Shown: positions 7,855 through 17,328, counted from the first letter of the stretch. The stretch: 64,000 nucleotides of DNA from Stagnihabitans sp038231395 (GCA_038231395.1 JBBRLL010000021.1:1-64000); one strand, 5' to 3'. Notes: generated from the sequence alone by a model not told the origin. Numbers and translations: made by a program.

Positions 7855-9525
7855 CTATACGATCAGCGTCTTTGGCTTGCGCCAGTTGAACCAGAATTGG
7901 ATTATCATCCGCGTCACGTAAAGGGCCGTGAAGACCGAGGTGATGATGCCGATCCCCAAGGCCACCGCAAAACCGCGCACCGGGCCCGCGCCAAAGAAGT
8001 AGAGCACGATGGCGGTGATCAGCGTGGTGACGTTGGCGTCAACGATGGCGCTCATCGCGCGTTCATAGCCCAGCTCAATCGCCCTTGCCGGCGTTTTGGC
8101 GTGGCGCAGTTCTTCGCGTATGCGTTCAAAAACCAACACGTTGGCGTCAACCGCCGTGCCAATGGTCAGCACCAACCCGGCGATCCCCGGCAGGGTCAGC
8201 GTGCCGCCGATCATCGACAGGATGCCAAAAATGATCCCCATCGAAATCACCAGCGTGACATCCGCAAAAAGGCCGAAGATGCCGTAGCTTGCCAGCATGA
8301 ACACGCCTACCGCGCACATGCCGACGATGGCCGCAACCTTGCCGGCATCAATCGAATCCTGGCCCAATTCCGGGCCGACCGTGCGCTCTTCCAGAAAACC
8401 CATCGCGGCGGGCAAGGCACCCGCCCGCAGCAGCACGGCGAGGTTGGTCGATCCCTCCACCGTGAAGTTGCCGGTGATGATCCCCGAGCCGCCGGTGATG
8501 GCGGTCTGGATGGTCGGTGCCGAAATCACCTGTTTGTCCAGCACGATGGCAAAGGGCTGGTTCACATGGGCACCGGTATATTCGCCAAACTTGCGCGCGC
8601 CCGTGGTGTCAAAACGGAAATTGACCGCAGGCCTGCCGTTCTGGTCAAATGACGGTTGCGCGTCCACCAGATTGTCGCCGGACACCACCGGCGCTTCTTC
8701 AACCGTGTAAAACAGACCCGGGCGGTCGCTGGCGGGCAAAACCACGTTGCCAACGCCTGCCGCCGCATTCTTGTCCGACGTCTGGCCGACCACCGTGTTG
8801 AAGGTCAGCTTCGCCGTGGTGCCGATGATCGCTTTCAGCTCTTCCGCCGAGCCGATCCCCGGCACCTCGATCAAAATCCGGTCGGCACCTTGCCGCTGGA
8901 TCGAAGGCTCCCGGGTGCCCGCCGCATCCACCCTGCGACGGATGATTTCCAGCGATTGCTGCATGGTGCGGTTGTCGGTCGCGGCCTTTTCGGCATCGCT
9001 GAGGGTCACCACCAGATCCTGACCGTCAATCGCCACGTTCAGGGTTTTCTGCCCGGCCCCGGTCAGCGTGCTGACGTTGGAGTTCAGGCTTTGCAGCTTT
9101 GCCGCCGCGGCCGGAATGCCATCCTTATTGGTGATGGTGATCCGCAGGGTGCCATCGGGGGCCGCCGCGCGCTTCACCGGGCCGGTCGCGTCGCGGACAT
9201 CCTTCAGCGCATCGCGCGCCTCGGGCCACATCGAATCCATGCGCTGCTTGTAGACATCCGCCAACTTGACCTCTGCCAGCAAATGGGCGCCGCCCCGCAG
9301 GTCAAGGCCAAGGTTGACGAGGTTTGCGGGCAGCCACGACGGCCAAACCGCCACTGCCGCCGTCTGCTCCGCCGTGGCGGTGCCGCCCGCCTTGGCAATC
9401 GCCGTCAGCGCGTCGTTGTGGGTTTCGACCCGGGAATAGAACAGGTTGGGCACGGCCATGACAAGACCGGCCACGACAATCGCCCAGATGAGAAGGCGTT
9501 TCCAAAGGGGAGTGGACAGCTGCAT
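7855..9525 (-). CDS. secD: Protein translocase subunit SecD
   Basis: SecD (556 residues) pairs with SecF in the Sec holotranslocon. It has an N-terminal membrane segment, the DLRGGAHLL motif, a large periplasmic region with the P1/head domains (RRRVDAAGTREPSIQRQGADRI area) and a C-terminal RND bundle with VDANVLVFERIREEL. The length is normal. It lies 7 bp after yajC, in the usual order yajC-secD-secF. Confidence 0.95.
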   Translation of the reverse strand: MQLSTPLWKRLLIWAIVVAGLVMAVPNLFYSRVETHNDALTAIAKAGGTATAEQTAAVAVWPSWLPANLVNLGLDLRGGAHLLAEVKLADVYKQRMDSMWPEARDALKDVRDATGPVKRAAAPDGTLRITITNKDGIPAAAAKLQSLNSNVSTLTGAGQKTLNVAIDGQDLVVTLSDAEKAATDNRTMQQSLEIIRRRVDAAGTREPSIQRQGADRILIEVPGIGSAEELKAIIGTTAKLTFNTVVGQTSDKNAAAGVGNVVLPASDRPGLFYTVEEAPVVSGDNLVDAQPSFDQNGRPAVNFRFDTTGARKFGEYTGAHVNQPFAIVLDKQVISAPTIQTAITGGSGIITGNFTVEGSTNLAVLLRAGALPAAMGFLEERTVGPELGQDSIDAGKVAAIVGMCAVGVFMLASYGIFGLFADVTLVISMGIIFGILSMIGGTLTLPGIAGLVLTIGTAVDANVLVFERIREELRHAKTPARAIELGYERAMSAIVDANVTTLITAIVLYFFGAGPVRGFAVALGIGIITSVFTALYVTRMIIQFWFNWRKPKTLIV

Positions 9526-9532
9526 TTAAACC

Positions 9533-9862
9533 TCAGGACGCCGCAGGTTCGGTCTTGGACATCACCGAAGCGATGGTCTGCTTGGCGACCTTGACCTTGA
9601 CGCCGGGTGCAATCTCGACCTCCAGCACGCCATCTTCGCCCACCTTGGTGACCTTGCCGATGATCCCGCCGCCGGTCAGCACCTCATCACCGCGCCGCAC
9701 GGCCTCGATCATCGCCTTGGTCTCTTTCATCTTCTTCTGCTGGGGCCGGATCAGCAGAAAGTACATGATGCCGAAAATGACAGGAAGGATAACAAACTGG
9801 CCAAGACCAGCAGAGCCACCAGCGGCACCCGCCGTCTGAGCGTAAGCGGCAGTCACGAACAT
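9533..9862 (-). CDS. yajC: Preprotein translocase subunit YajC
   Basis: YajC (109 residues) is a small inner-membrane partner of SecDF. It shows one hydrophobic segment (residues about 19-38), then the conserved RPQQKKMKETKAMI stretch and the GDEVLTGGGIIGKV block. It is the first gene of the yajC-secD-secF-Mth938 operon. Upstream lies a short spacer and then the tandem array at 10010-10133. Confidence 0.93.
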   Translation of the reverse strand: MFVTAAYAQTAGAAGGSAGLGQFVILPVIFGIMYFLLIRPQQKKMKETKAMIEAVRRGDEVLTGGGIIGKVTKVGEDGVLEVEIAPGVKVKVAKQTIASVMSKTEPAAS

Positions 9863-10009
9863 CGGTCATTCCTTCAGATCAGGCAGGTTAGCCCAGCCCA
9901 TCCCACGACGCGCCAGCACCCCCATATTTTGCGGGCACCCTACAGATGGGGATCAGGATGCGCAAGGCAAGGTCTGCCAGTCCGCTCGCCCCGTCGGGCG
10001 TGAAGCAGG

Positions 10010-10133
10010 CCGGTGTGTCAGGCAGCCCCGTGGCGCAAGCGGCCCGGTGTCTCAGGCAGCCCGGTGTCTCAGGCAGCCCGGTGTCTCAGGCAGCCCGGTG
10101 TCTCGCGCAATCCGGTGTCTCAGGCAGCCCGGT
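10010..10133. repeat. 17-bp tandem array at the 3' end of the methyltransferase gene
   Basis: About six copies of CGGTGTCTCAGGCAGCC, some degenerate, run head to tail. The array reaches into the convergent-side end of the methyltransferase gene: its TCA trinucleotide at 10120-10122 supplies that gene's TGA stop. The period is 17 bp, as in the array at 145-350, but the unit sequence is unrelated. Confidence 0.85.
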
Positions 10134-10962
10134 GCCGCCTTGCCGTCACGATCAAGGCCTGCATCGGCTGGGAAATCGGCCCTTGACCAAACCGCGCCGC
10201 GACCGACGCCGCCGCCCGGTTGGTCACCTCCGCCAATTGGCCCGGCGCACGCGCTTCAATCTCGGCGCGCAGCGGCGTGCCCTGACAGATGGCCGTGGCT
10301 GCCGTCAGCGCATCCGGCACGGTCGAGACATGGTTGACCACCTCGACCCCAATGTCGTTAAACCCCGCCGCCCGCAGGTCATCGCCGATCCGGACCGCAT
10401 CATGATAACCATGCGGGATCCGCGCGATGAAATCCGGAGGGTTGGCCGGAAACTGATCCGCCACAGCCGTCTGGACCGCTTCGGTGATCAGATTGTGCGA
10501 CAAAGGCCCCCAGACCACGCACAAAAACGTACCGCCGGGCTTCAGAACCCGCAATGCTTCGGCAAAACCCTTGACCTTGTTGGGAAAGAACATCGCGCCA
10601 AACTGGCAGATCACCACGTCAAACGCCTCGTCCGCTTCGGGCAGGTGCAGCGCGTCCGCCACCTGCCAGACCAGTCGCCCATCGGCAGGCTGCAAGGCCC
10701 GCGCCAATTCCAGCATCGGCGCGTGAAGATCGGTGACCATATAGCGCGCGTCCGACGCCAGCAACGGTGCCAGCGCCCGCGTCACCACCCCGCTGCCCGC
10801 CGCTGTCTCCAACACGGACATGGGACGCAGATCCGCCACCCGCCGCGCCGTCTCCACCGCGTAAGCCGCAAACAGCATCGGCACCATGTGGTTTTCGTAA
10901 AGCTGGGGAATGGCCCCCGCAAAGGCCGGAGCCGGCAACGTGGCTTTGGGAACTTCTGTCAT
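10120..10962 (-). CDS. Class I SAM-dependent methyltransferase
   Basis: The 280-residue protein has the UbiE/Methyltransf_11-type fold: motif I VLETAAGSGVVTR, then VTDLHAPMLELAR (acidic SAM-ribose contact) and the VVICQFGAMFFPNKVKGFAEALRVLKPGG motif. The acceptor substrate cannot be told. It is a single gene, divergent from serS across 263 bp. The last residues (RRHRAA) and the stop codon come from the 17-bp array, so the original C terminus may have been altered. Confidence 0.82.
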   Translation of the reverse strand: MTEVPKATLPAPAFAGAIPQLYENHMVPMLFAAYAVETARRVADLRPMSVLETAAGSGVVTRALAPLLASDARYMVTDLHAPMLELARALQPADGRLVWQVADALHLPEADEAFDVVICQFGAMFFPNKVKGFAEALRVLKPGGTFLCVVWGPLSHNLITEAVQTAVADQFPANPPDFIARIPHGYHDAVRIGDDLRAAGFNDIGVEVVNHVSTVPDALTAATAICQGTPLRAEIEARAPGQLAEVTNRAAASVAARFGQGPISQPMQALIVTARRHRAA

Positions 10963-11225
10963 GGCCTGGCTCCTTTGCTTCAGTGCGTCGAGCTTGCGCG
11001 CTTAAAGCCATTCCCACAACGGAAATTTCCATCGGCAACTGACGCCCGACCTTGGCCCCGCGCCGGACCGCAAATCGGAACGACAGGTCAGGGTCTTTTT
11101 GACAGAGCCACGATTTCAACAGCTTAGCAAGGTTTCCCCACCCGAAATCCCACGATTTCACACCCTTCCCCTGAAAGCCCAAATCGGGCATAACTCCGCC
11201 GACGATCTGAACCCAGAGGCCCCAA

Positions 11226-12545
11226 ATGCACGACATCCGCGCCATCCGTGACAACCCTGAAGCCTTCGACGAGGGGCTTGCGCGCCGTGGATTGGAAGGG
11301 TTGTCGTCCGAAGTGCTGGGCTTGGACGAGCAACGGCGCGCGCAGATTCTGTTGGCCGAAACTGGCAAGGCCGACTTGAACAAGCTTTCCAAACAGGCCG
11401 GTGAAGCCAAGGCTGGCGGCGACGCTGCGCAATTTCAGGAAATAAGCGAAAGCGTGTCCGTCCGCAAATCCTTGATTGCTGCGAACGTTGAATTGGCAGA
11501 GGCGCTGGACGAAAAGCTGCGCGACATGCTGATGACGATCCCCAACCTGCCGCTTGACGAGGTCCCCGATGGCCGCGACGAAGCCGACAATGTGGAAATC
11601 CACCGCTGGGGCACGCCGCGCAACTTCAACTTCGCGCCGAAAGAGCACTTCGACATCGAAGGCGTCAAACCCGGCATGGATTTCGCAACGGCTGCCAAAC
11701 TCTCCGGCTCCCGTTTCGTTGTCCTGAAAGGGGCCGTGACCCGCGTGCACCGCGCTTTGGCGCAGATGATGCTGGACACCCATGTCGAAGACCACGGCTT
11801 GACCGAACTGTGGACCCCGGTGCTGGTCAAATCCGAGGCGATGTACGGCACCAACCAGCTGCCGAAATTCGCCGAGGACAGCTATCAGACGACCAATGGC
11901 TGGTGGCTGATCCCGACCGCCGAAGTCACCCTGACCAACACAGTTGCGGGCGAAATCCTTGAGGAAGCCCAACTTCCGATCCGCATGACCGCGCACACCC
12001 AATGCTTCCGGTCCGAAGCTGGAAGTTCCGGCAAGGACACCACCGGCATGTTGCGCCAGCACCAGTTCGAAAAGGTCGAGATGGTGACGATATGCACCCC
12101 GCAAACCGCACTGGCCGAACACGCGCGCATGACCAACTGCGCTCAGGCGATCCTTGAAAAGCTGGGCCTGCCCTATCGCACCATCGTGCTGTGCACCGGC
12201 GACATGGGCTTTGGCGCGCAGAAAACCCACGACCTTGAGGTTTGGTTGCCCGGTCAGAACAAATATCGCGAGATCAGTTCGGTCAGCACCTGTGGTCCGT
12301 TTCAGGCTCGCCGGATGAATGCCCGCTACCGGCCCAGAATGGCGGAAGGCACGGGCAAGGCGGAAACCGCTGCGAAACCTGAATTTCTAGCCACGCTGAA
12401 CGGCTCCGGCCTTGCAATCGGGCGTTGCCTGATTGCGGTTCTGGAAAACGGCCAGCAAGCTGACGGTTCGGTGGAACTGCCCGCCGTCCTGCATCCCTAT
12501 CTGCGGGGCAAAACCCGGATCAGTTCCGCCGGAGTTTTGGAGTAG
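11226..12545 (+). CDS. serS: Serine--tRNA ligase
   Basis: The 439-residue class II aminoacyl-tRNA synthetase charges tRNA-Ser. It has the N-terminal coiled-coil tRNA-binding arm (residues about 30-105), motif 2 (CFRSEAGSSGKDTTGMLRQHQF) and motif 3 (GSGLAIGRCLIAVLEN). Length and domain order are normal. It stands alone, with a possible hairpin terminator just downstream at 12554-12579. Confidence 0.97.
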   Translation: MHDIRAIRDNPEAFDEGLARRGLEGLSSEVLGLDEQRRAQILLAETGKADLNKLSKQAGEAKAGGDAAQFQEISESVSVRKSLIAANVELAEALDEKLRDMLMTIPNLPLDEVPDGRDEADNVEIHRWGTPRNFNFAPKEHFDIEGVKPGMDFATAAKLSGSRFVVLKGAVTRVHRALAQMMLDTHVEDHGLTELWTPVLVKSEAMYGTNQLPKFAEDSYQTTNGWWLIPTAEVTLTNTVAGEILEEAQLPIRMTAHTQCFRSEAGSSGKDTTGMLRQHQFEKVEMVTICTPQTALAEHARMTNCAQAILEKLGLPYRTIVLCTGDMGFGAQKTHDLEVWLPGQNKYREISSVSTCGPFQARRMNARYRPRMAEGTGKAETAAKPEFLATLNGSGLAIGRCLIAVLENGQQADGSVELPAVLHPYLRGKTRISSAGVLE

Positions 12546-12553
12546 CGGCCTCA

Positions 12554-12579
12554 GCGGCGGGGATTTTACCTCCCGCCGC
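12554..12579 (+). terminator. GC-rich hairpin after serS
   Basis: GCGGCGGG at 12554-12561 pairs perfectly with CCCGCCGC at 12572-12579 around a 10-nt loop, 9 bp past the serS stop. There is no strong T tract afterwards, so it may act as a weak or Rho-assisted terminator, possibly for both serS and the convergent tdh. Confidence 0.45.
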
Positions 12580-12630
12580 AGGGTGTTACCAATAGATGAA
12601 GTACGGTCCGTAAGACATTGATCTGCAAGG

Positions 12631-13656
12631 CTAACTCCAGTCCAGCACCACCTTGCCCGACAAGCCCGACCGCATCACCTCAAACCCTGCCGCGAAATCC
12701 GCCGCTTTGAACCGGTGCGTGATGACCTTGCGCACGTTCAGCCCGTTTTCCAGCATGGCGATCATCTTGTACCATGTCTCGAAAATCTCGCGGCCATAGA
12801 CGCCCTTGATGGTGATGGCTTTGAAGACGATCCGGCTCCAGTCCACCGGCGATTTGCCGGGCGGAATCCCCAGCATCGCAATCCGACCACCCATCACGAG
12901 GCTTTCAATCATCTGATCCAAGGCCTGCTGGTTGCCCGACATTTCCATGCCCACGTCAAAGCCCTGCGCCATCTTCAGCCGGGCCTGCACGTCGCGCAAA
13001 TCCTCCACCGCCACATTCACCGGGGTCACATCCGCCACGGCAGCCGCCAGTGCCAACCGCGCCGGGTTCACATCCGTGATCACCACATGCCGCGCGCCCA
13101 CATGCCGCGCCACGGCAGCCGCCATGATGCCAATCGGCCCCGCGCCAGTGATCAGCACATCCTCGCCCACCAGATCGAAGCTGAGCGCGGTGTGGACCGC
13201 ATTGCCCAAAGGGTCCAGAATAGCCCCGATGTCGTCATCTATCGCATCCGGCAAGGGCACCACGTTAAAGGCTGGCAGCCGAAGGTATTCCGCAAAAGCG
13301 CCGGGTTCGTTGACCCCGATGCCCCGCGTGGCCGGATCAAGATGGAACTTCCCGGCCCGGCTTTGCCGCGACATCTTGCCAATCAGATGCCCTTCGCCAG
13401 AGCATCTTTGGCCAATCGCCAACCCCTCGACCAAAGCGCCCTTCGCCACAATCTCACCGGCGAACTCGTGGCCCGTCACCAAGCCCAAGGGTACGGTTTT
13501 CGCGGCCCATTCATCCCAATTCCAGATGTGAATATCTGTCCCGCAAATCCCGGTTTTCCTGACCTTGATCAGCACATCTTCCGGCCCGATGTCCGGCACC
13601 GCACGCTCTTGCTGCCACAAGCCAACCTCAGCCTTGGTCTTGACCAGAGCCTTCAT
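12631..13656 (-). CDS. tdh: L-threonine 3-dehydrogenase
   Basis: The 341-residue zinc alcohol-dehydrogenase-type enzyme oxidises threonine to 2-amino-3-ketobutyrate with NAD. The catalytic-zinc residues are present (C38 in GICGTD, H63-E64 in GHEF), as is the GAGPIGIMAAAVARHVGA nucleotide motif. The four cysteines that bind the structural zinc in E. coli Tdh (93, 96, 99, 107) are replaced here by G, S, S and D. It overlaps kbl by 4 bp, so the two are coupled. Confidence 0.93.
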   Translation of the reverse strand: MKALVKTKAEVGLWQQERAVPDIGPEDVLIKVRKTGICGTDIHIWNWDEWAAKTVPLGLVTGHEFAGEIVAKGALVEGLAIGQRCSGEGHLIGKMSRQSRAGKFHLDPATRGIGVNEPGAFAEYLRLPAFNVVPLPDAIDDDIGAILDPLGNAVHTALSFDLVGEDVLITGAGPIGIMAAAVARHVGARHVVITDVNPARLALAAAVADVTPVNVAVEDLRDVQARLKMAQGFDVGMEMSGNQQALDQMIESLVMGGRIAMLGIPPGKSPVDWSRIVFKAITIKGVYGREIFETWYKMIAMLENGLNVRKVITHRFKAADFAAGFEVMRSGLSGKVVLDWS

Positions 13657-14840
13657 GCCAACACCCCTACGTCGCGGCCAGCGGCTTCAAAAGCCTCCAG
13701 CCCGAAATCCAGATCCGCCCGCGTTAAGGCGGCATTCATCTGTGTCCTGATCCGGGCCTGCCCGCGTGGCACCACCGGAAAGAAGAAGGCAGAGACCATG
13801 ACCCCCCGCCTGTCCAGCGCGCCAGCCAATGCCTGCGCCAAGGGTGCCTCGCCGATCATCACCGGCACAATCGGATGGCTGCCGGGCAACAGACGGAAGC
13901 CCAGACTTTCCAGACCCGCCCGCCAATAGATTGCATTTTCAACCAGGTGCGCGCGCAAATCGTCGGCAGCCTCGGCAATATCCAAAGCCGCCAGCGCCGC
14001 CCCCACCACGGCAGGGGGCAGCGCGTTCGAAAACAGATAGGGCCGCGCCCGCTGCCGCAAAAGGTCAATCACCGGCTGAGAGCCTGCAATATAGCCGCCC
14101 AAAGCGCCGCCCAAAGCCTTGCCAAAGGTGCCGGTGAGGATATCTGCCTGCACACCTGCCCGCGCCGGCGTTCCCCGGCCTTGCGGCCCGACAAACCCGG
14201 TCGCATGGCAGTCGTCGACCATCAGCATCGCCCCATAGGCATCCGCCAACCGCCGCACCTCGGCCAGATTGGCGAATGTGCCATCCATCGAAAACACCCC
14301 ATCGGTCGCCACCATCACAAACCGCGCGCCACCGGTCCGCGCCGCCTGCAACTGCCGCTCCAGATCTGCCATGTCATTGTTCTGAAACCGAAACCGCCGC
14401 GCTTTGGACAGTCTGATACCGTCTATGATCGAGGCATGGTTCAGACTGTCCGAGACAATCGCGTCCTCCTCGCCCAACAACGGCTCAAACACCGCGCCGT
14501 TGGCGTCAAAACAGGCGGCAAACAGGATGGCATCGGCCATCCCCAGAAACCCGGCAACCCGCGCTTCCAACATCCGGTGGATATCTTGCGTGCCGCAAAT
14601 GAACCGGACCGAGGCCATGCCAAACCCGTGGCTGTCCATCGCCGCTTTCGCTGCCGAAATCAGACGAGGATCGTCGGCCAAGCCAAGGTAATTGTTGGCA
14701 CAAAGGTTCAGCATGCTACGCCCGCCAATCGACACCCGCGCCCCTTGCGCGCCCTCGATCAGGCGTTCGGATTTCATCAACCCCTCGGCGTCAATCTCCT
14801 CCAAAGTCTTGCGCACATAGTCCAGAAAAACATCTGACAT
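13653..14840 (-). CDS. kbl: Glycine C-acetyltransferase (2-amino-3-ketobutyrate CoA ligase)
   Basis: The 395-residue PLP enzyme of the alpha-oxoamine synthase family splits 2-amino-3-ketobutyrate with CoA to glycine and acetyl-CoA, completing threonine degradation with Tdh. The PLP lysine is K241 (TGTFGKALGG); the VDDCHATG motif (D209/D210, H212) is present. It is the first gene of the kbl-tdh operon. A GGAGGAG site precedes the ATG, and a promoter and palindrome lie upstream. Confidence 0.94.
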   Translation of the reverse strand: MSDVFLDYVRKTLEEIDAEGLMKSERLIEGAQGARVSIGGRSMLNLCANNYLGLADDPRLISAAKAAMDSHGFGMASVRFICGTQDIHRMLEARVAGFLGMADAILFAACFDANGAVFEPLLGEEDAIVSDSLNHASIIDGIRLSKARRFRFQNNDMADLERQLQAARTGGARFVMVATDGVFSMDGTFANLAEVRRLADAYGAMLMVDDCHATGFVGPQGRGTPARAGVQADILTGTFGKALGGALGGYIAGSQPVIDLLRQRARPYLFSNALPPAVVGAALAALDIAEAADDLRAHLVENAIYWRAGLESLGFRLLPGSHPIVPVMIGEAPLAQALAGALDRRGVMVSAFFFPVVPRGQARIRTQMNAALTRADLDFGLEAFEAAGRDVGVLA

Positions 14841-14865
14841 AACGGAATCTCCTCCGGTTCAGCGG

Positions 14866-14894
14866 AATATCCACCTTCACCCTTGCATTGTCAA
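14866..14894 (-). promoter_or_regulatory. Predicted sigma70-type promoter of kbl-tdh
   Basis: On the minus strand TTGACA (14894-14889) is followed after 17 bp by GATATT (14871-14866), about 25 bp before the kbl start. The -35 box is a perfect match and the -10 box matches at 4 of 6 positions. The start of transcription has not been shown. Confidence 0.5.
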
Positions 14895-14898
14895 TATA

Positions 14899-14914
14899 GC
14901 GGAAACGTATCCGC
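14899..14914. promoter_or_regulatory. Palindromic candidate operator next to the kbl -35 box
   Basis: GCGGAAACGTATCCGC is a 16-bp palindrome with one mismatched pair. It begins 4 bp upstream of the predicted -35 box. The XRE-cupin regulator gene lies immediately upstream of kbl, so it is the natural candidate to bind here; this is inference. Confidence 0.4.
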
Positions 14915-14993
14915 CCAGTCGGAAGTTGCCGGTTCTCCCGGCACCATTATCCATTCGAAGGGAATCGAAAGGCGTGAAACACTTTCGGCGGTT

Positions 14994-15563
14994 TCAACTG
15001 TCCTGCACGATCAGAATGGCCCGCGCGGCGCCCTCCTCGGCATAAATCGCATGGCGACGGTCGGCGGGATAGCGCGCGGTGTCGCCGGGACCAACGCGGC
15101 TTTCCTCCTCACCCGAGACAACCCGCAAATGCCCGGCAATCACGGTCAGTTGCTCGCGGCATCCCGGCGAATGCGGATCGCTGATCAGGTCGCCCGCTGC
15201 CCCAAAGCTCAGGTCATAGACCTCGTGGTCGCCCACGGCTTCGGCAGGTGACAGGATGCGGATCACCAGATTGTGCCCGCGACCGGCGATGATCGGGGCG
15301 GCGTCGGCGCGCATCACCTCGATGCCGGGGGTTGGGCGACCCTCCAGCAGGCCCGCGAAATCCACCTGCAAGGCTTGCGTCAGGTTCCACAGCGTGGCGA
15401 CGGTGGGCGAGGATTCCGCCCGCTCGATCTGGCTGACCATAGAGCGGCTAACCCCGGACAGCTTGGCCACCGCGTCAAGGCTGAGCCCACGCGCCTTGCG
15501 CGCCTCGCGCAGCGAAGCGGCCAGCCGGTCATGGATGTCAGAGCGTGGGTTCATGCGCTTCAT
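14994..15563 (-). CDS. XRE-family transcriptional regulator with C-terminal cupin domain
   Basis: The 189-residue protein has an N-terminal helix-turn-helix (residues about 13-67, LSLDAVAKLSGVSRSMVSQIER) and a C-terminal cupin sensor fold (about 110-185). Such regulators often sense a small molecule, commonly an amino acid or its breakdown product. The gene is on the same strand 153 bp upstream of kbl-tdh and may control them. The frame also allows starts at the second methionine (MNPRSD). Confidence 0.85.
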   Translation of the reverse strand: MKRMNPRSDIHDRLAASLREARKARGLSLDAVAKLSGVSRSMVSQIERAESSPTVATLWNLTQALQVDFAGLLEGRPTPGIEVMRADAAPIIAGRGHNLVIRILSPAEAVGDHEVYDLSFGAAGDLISDPHSPGCREQLTVIAGHLRVVSGEEESRVGPGDTARYPADRRHAIYAEEGAARAILIVQDS

Positions 15564-15648
15564 AGAACGCCACGCACCGCCCCGCCGTCAACGCCCTGCA
15601 TCAGCCAAACGAGCCCAAGGCGGGGATATTTGGCAATGGAGGAAAGGA

Positions 15649-17064
15649 TCAGGTGCCGCAGAAGGTGAGGTAGGGGCCAAAGCCGGTCGGGGCGGGCAGG
15701 CTGTACGCCTCGCGGCCTTGTTCCGGGGCAAAGGGGAATTGTACCGCTGCCAGCAGCGCCTGAAACGGGGCAAGGTCGCCGTGTGTGGCCGCTGCCAGCG
15801 CCTCTTCAACCTTGTGGTTGCGCGGGATCACCGTAGGGTTTGTGGCGCGGATCAGGGTGGCGTCTGGTCTTCGGGCACGCCAGCGTGGCAACCATTGGTT
15901 CATCAGGCCCGCGTCCGGCACCAAAGCCAGAAGCCCGGCCTCGCGCCCTTCGGCAGCCTCGGCCAGGCGGCGAAAACTGAGGGTCCAATCTGCCCCGGTG
16001 ATGGCGTGCAGAAAGGCTTCGGCCAAAGCGCCATCCTCTGGCTCTGCGCCCGAAAGGCCCAGCTTGGCACGCATCACGCCCTCCCACGCGGCGCGGTACG
16101 CCGGCGCAATCGACGTCAGCCGTTCGTTGGCGATCTCCACCGCGCGCGTCGGGTCAGCGCCCATCAGCGGCAGCAGCGCCTCAGCCAGTTTGGCGAGGTT
16201 CCAGCCAAGGATGTGGGGTTGATTGCCATAGGCATAGCGGCCCTGCCGGTCGATGGAGCTGAACACGGTTCCCGGCGCATAGGCTTCCATGAAACCGCAG
16301 GGGCCGTAGTCGATCGTCTCGCCCGACAGCGCCATGTTGTCGGTGTTCATCACGCCATGGATGAAGCCTATCCCCATCCACCGCGCGATAAGCTGAACCT
16401 GGCGGGCAGCCACCGCGTCAAACAGGCCAAGGGCGTCGTCGGGCGCAAGATGCGGGTCGTGGCGGGCGATGGTGTAGGCGGTCAGCGCTTTGAGTTGCGC
16501 CACATCCTCGCGGGCAGCAAAGAACTGAAAGGTGCCGACGCGGATATGGCTGGCAGCCACGCGCACCAGCACGGCACCGGGCAGCTTGCCGGTTTCGCGC
16601 AAAATCTCCTCACCCGTGGCCACCACCGCCAAAGACCGCGTGGTGGGCACGCCCAAGGCCGCCATCGCCTCCGAAATCAGGTATTCGCGCAACATCGGCC
16701 CCACCGCCGCCTTGCCATCGCCGCCGCGTGAAAACGACGTGCGGCCGGAGCCCTTCAGCTGCAGATCGAACCGCCCCGTTTCAGTAACAAGTTCCCCCAG
16801 CAAATGCGCGCGCCCATCGCCCAACTGGGCCGAGAAGCCACCGAACTGGTGCCCGGCATAGGCCATGGCAATCGGATCGGCCCCGGCAGGGATAATCCCT
16901 GCAAACCATTCGGGATGCAGGGCAAGCTCCGCCGGGTCAAGCCCAAGCTCCACGGCGAAAGCCTCGTTCAGCACCAGAAATCGCGGGGACGGGGCAATAT
17001 CAGGCCGTGCGCGCAGAAAGGTGCCGGGCAGATCGCGGATGTAGGAATGGTCAAAGGTCAGCAT
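15649..17064 (-). CDS. selO: Protein adenylyltransferase SelO (YdiU/UPF0061)
   Basis: The 471-residue pseudokinase-fold enzyme transfers AMP from ATP to proteins and is linked to redox control. Family blocks are visible: YAGHQFGGFSAQLGDGRAHLLGE, the LKGSGRTSFSRGGDGKAAVGPMLREYLISEAM region and GFIHGVMNTDNMALSGETIDYGPCGFME, which holds the metal-binding N and D residues. The start at 17064 (MLTFDHSYIRDLPG) is chosen by homology. The frame upstream runs into tRNA sequence and is not coding. No Sec codon is involved; the C terminus is FCGT. Confidence 0.9.
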   Translation of the reverse strand: MLTFDHSYIRDLPGTFLRARPDIAPSPRFLVLNEAFAVELGLDPAELALHPEWFAGIIPAGADPIAMAYAGHQFGGFSAQLGDGRAHLLGELVTETGRFDLQLKGSGRTSFSRGGDGKAAVGPMLREYLISEAMAALGVPTTRSLAVVATGEEILRETGKLPGAVLVRVAASHIRVGTFQFFAAREDVAQLKALTAYTIARHDPHLAPDDALGLFDAVAARQVQLIARWMGIGFIHGVMNTDNMALSGETIDYGPCGFMEAYAPGTVFSSIDRQGRYAYGNQPHILGWNLAKLAEALLPLMGADPTRAVEIANERLTSIAPAYRAAWEGVMRAKLGLSGAEPEDGALAEAFLHAITGADWTLSFRRLAEAAEGREAGLLALVPDAGLMNQWLPRWRARRPDATLIRATNPTVIPRNHKVEEALAAATHGDLAPFQALLAAVQFPFAPEQGREAYSLPAPTGFGPYLTFCGT

Positions 17065-17251
17065 GGCGTCTCCTTGGCCAAGGATATGGGTCGCCGCAGC
17101 ACCGGAGGCAAGTCTTTTGACCCAACACCGGCCACGGGCCAAACGCGCTGGTGCCCCGGCGTTTCCCACAAGCACGGCCCGGTGAGCGATGCGCCAAAGC
17201 CGCGATTTATCGCGGCTGCCGTTCCGGCTTGCGAGCCTTCTGAGAGGGAAT

Positions 17252-17328
<77 letters not shown>

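Noticed and set aside
10010..10133. CRISPR array
   Set aside because: The repeats are head to tail without spacers and only 17 bp long. The other arrays in the window fail in the same way.
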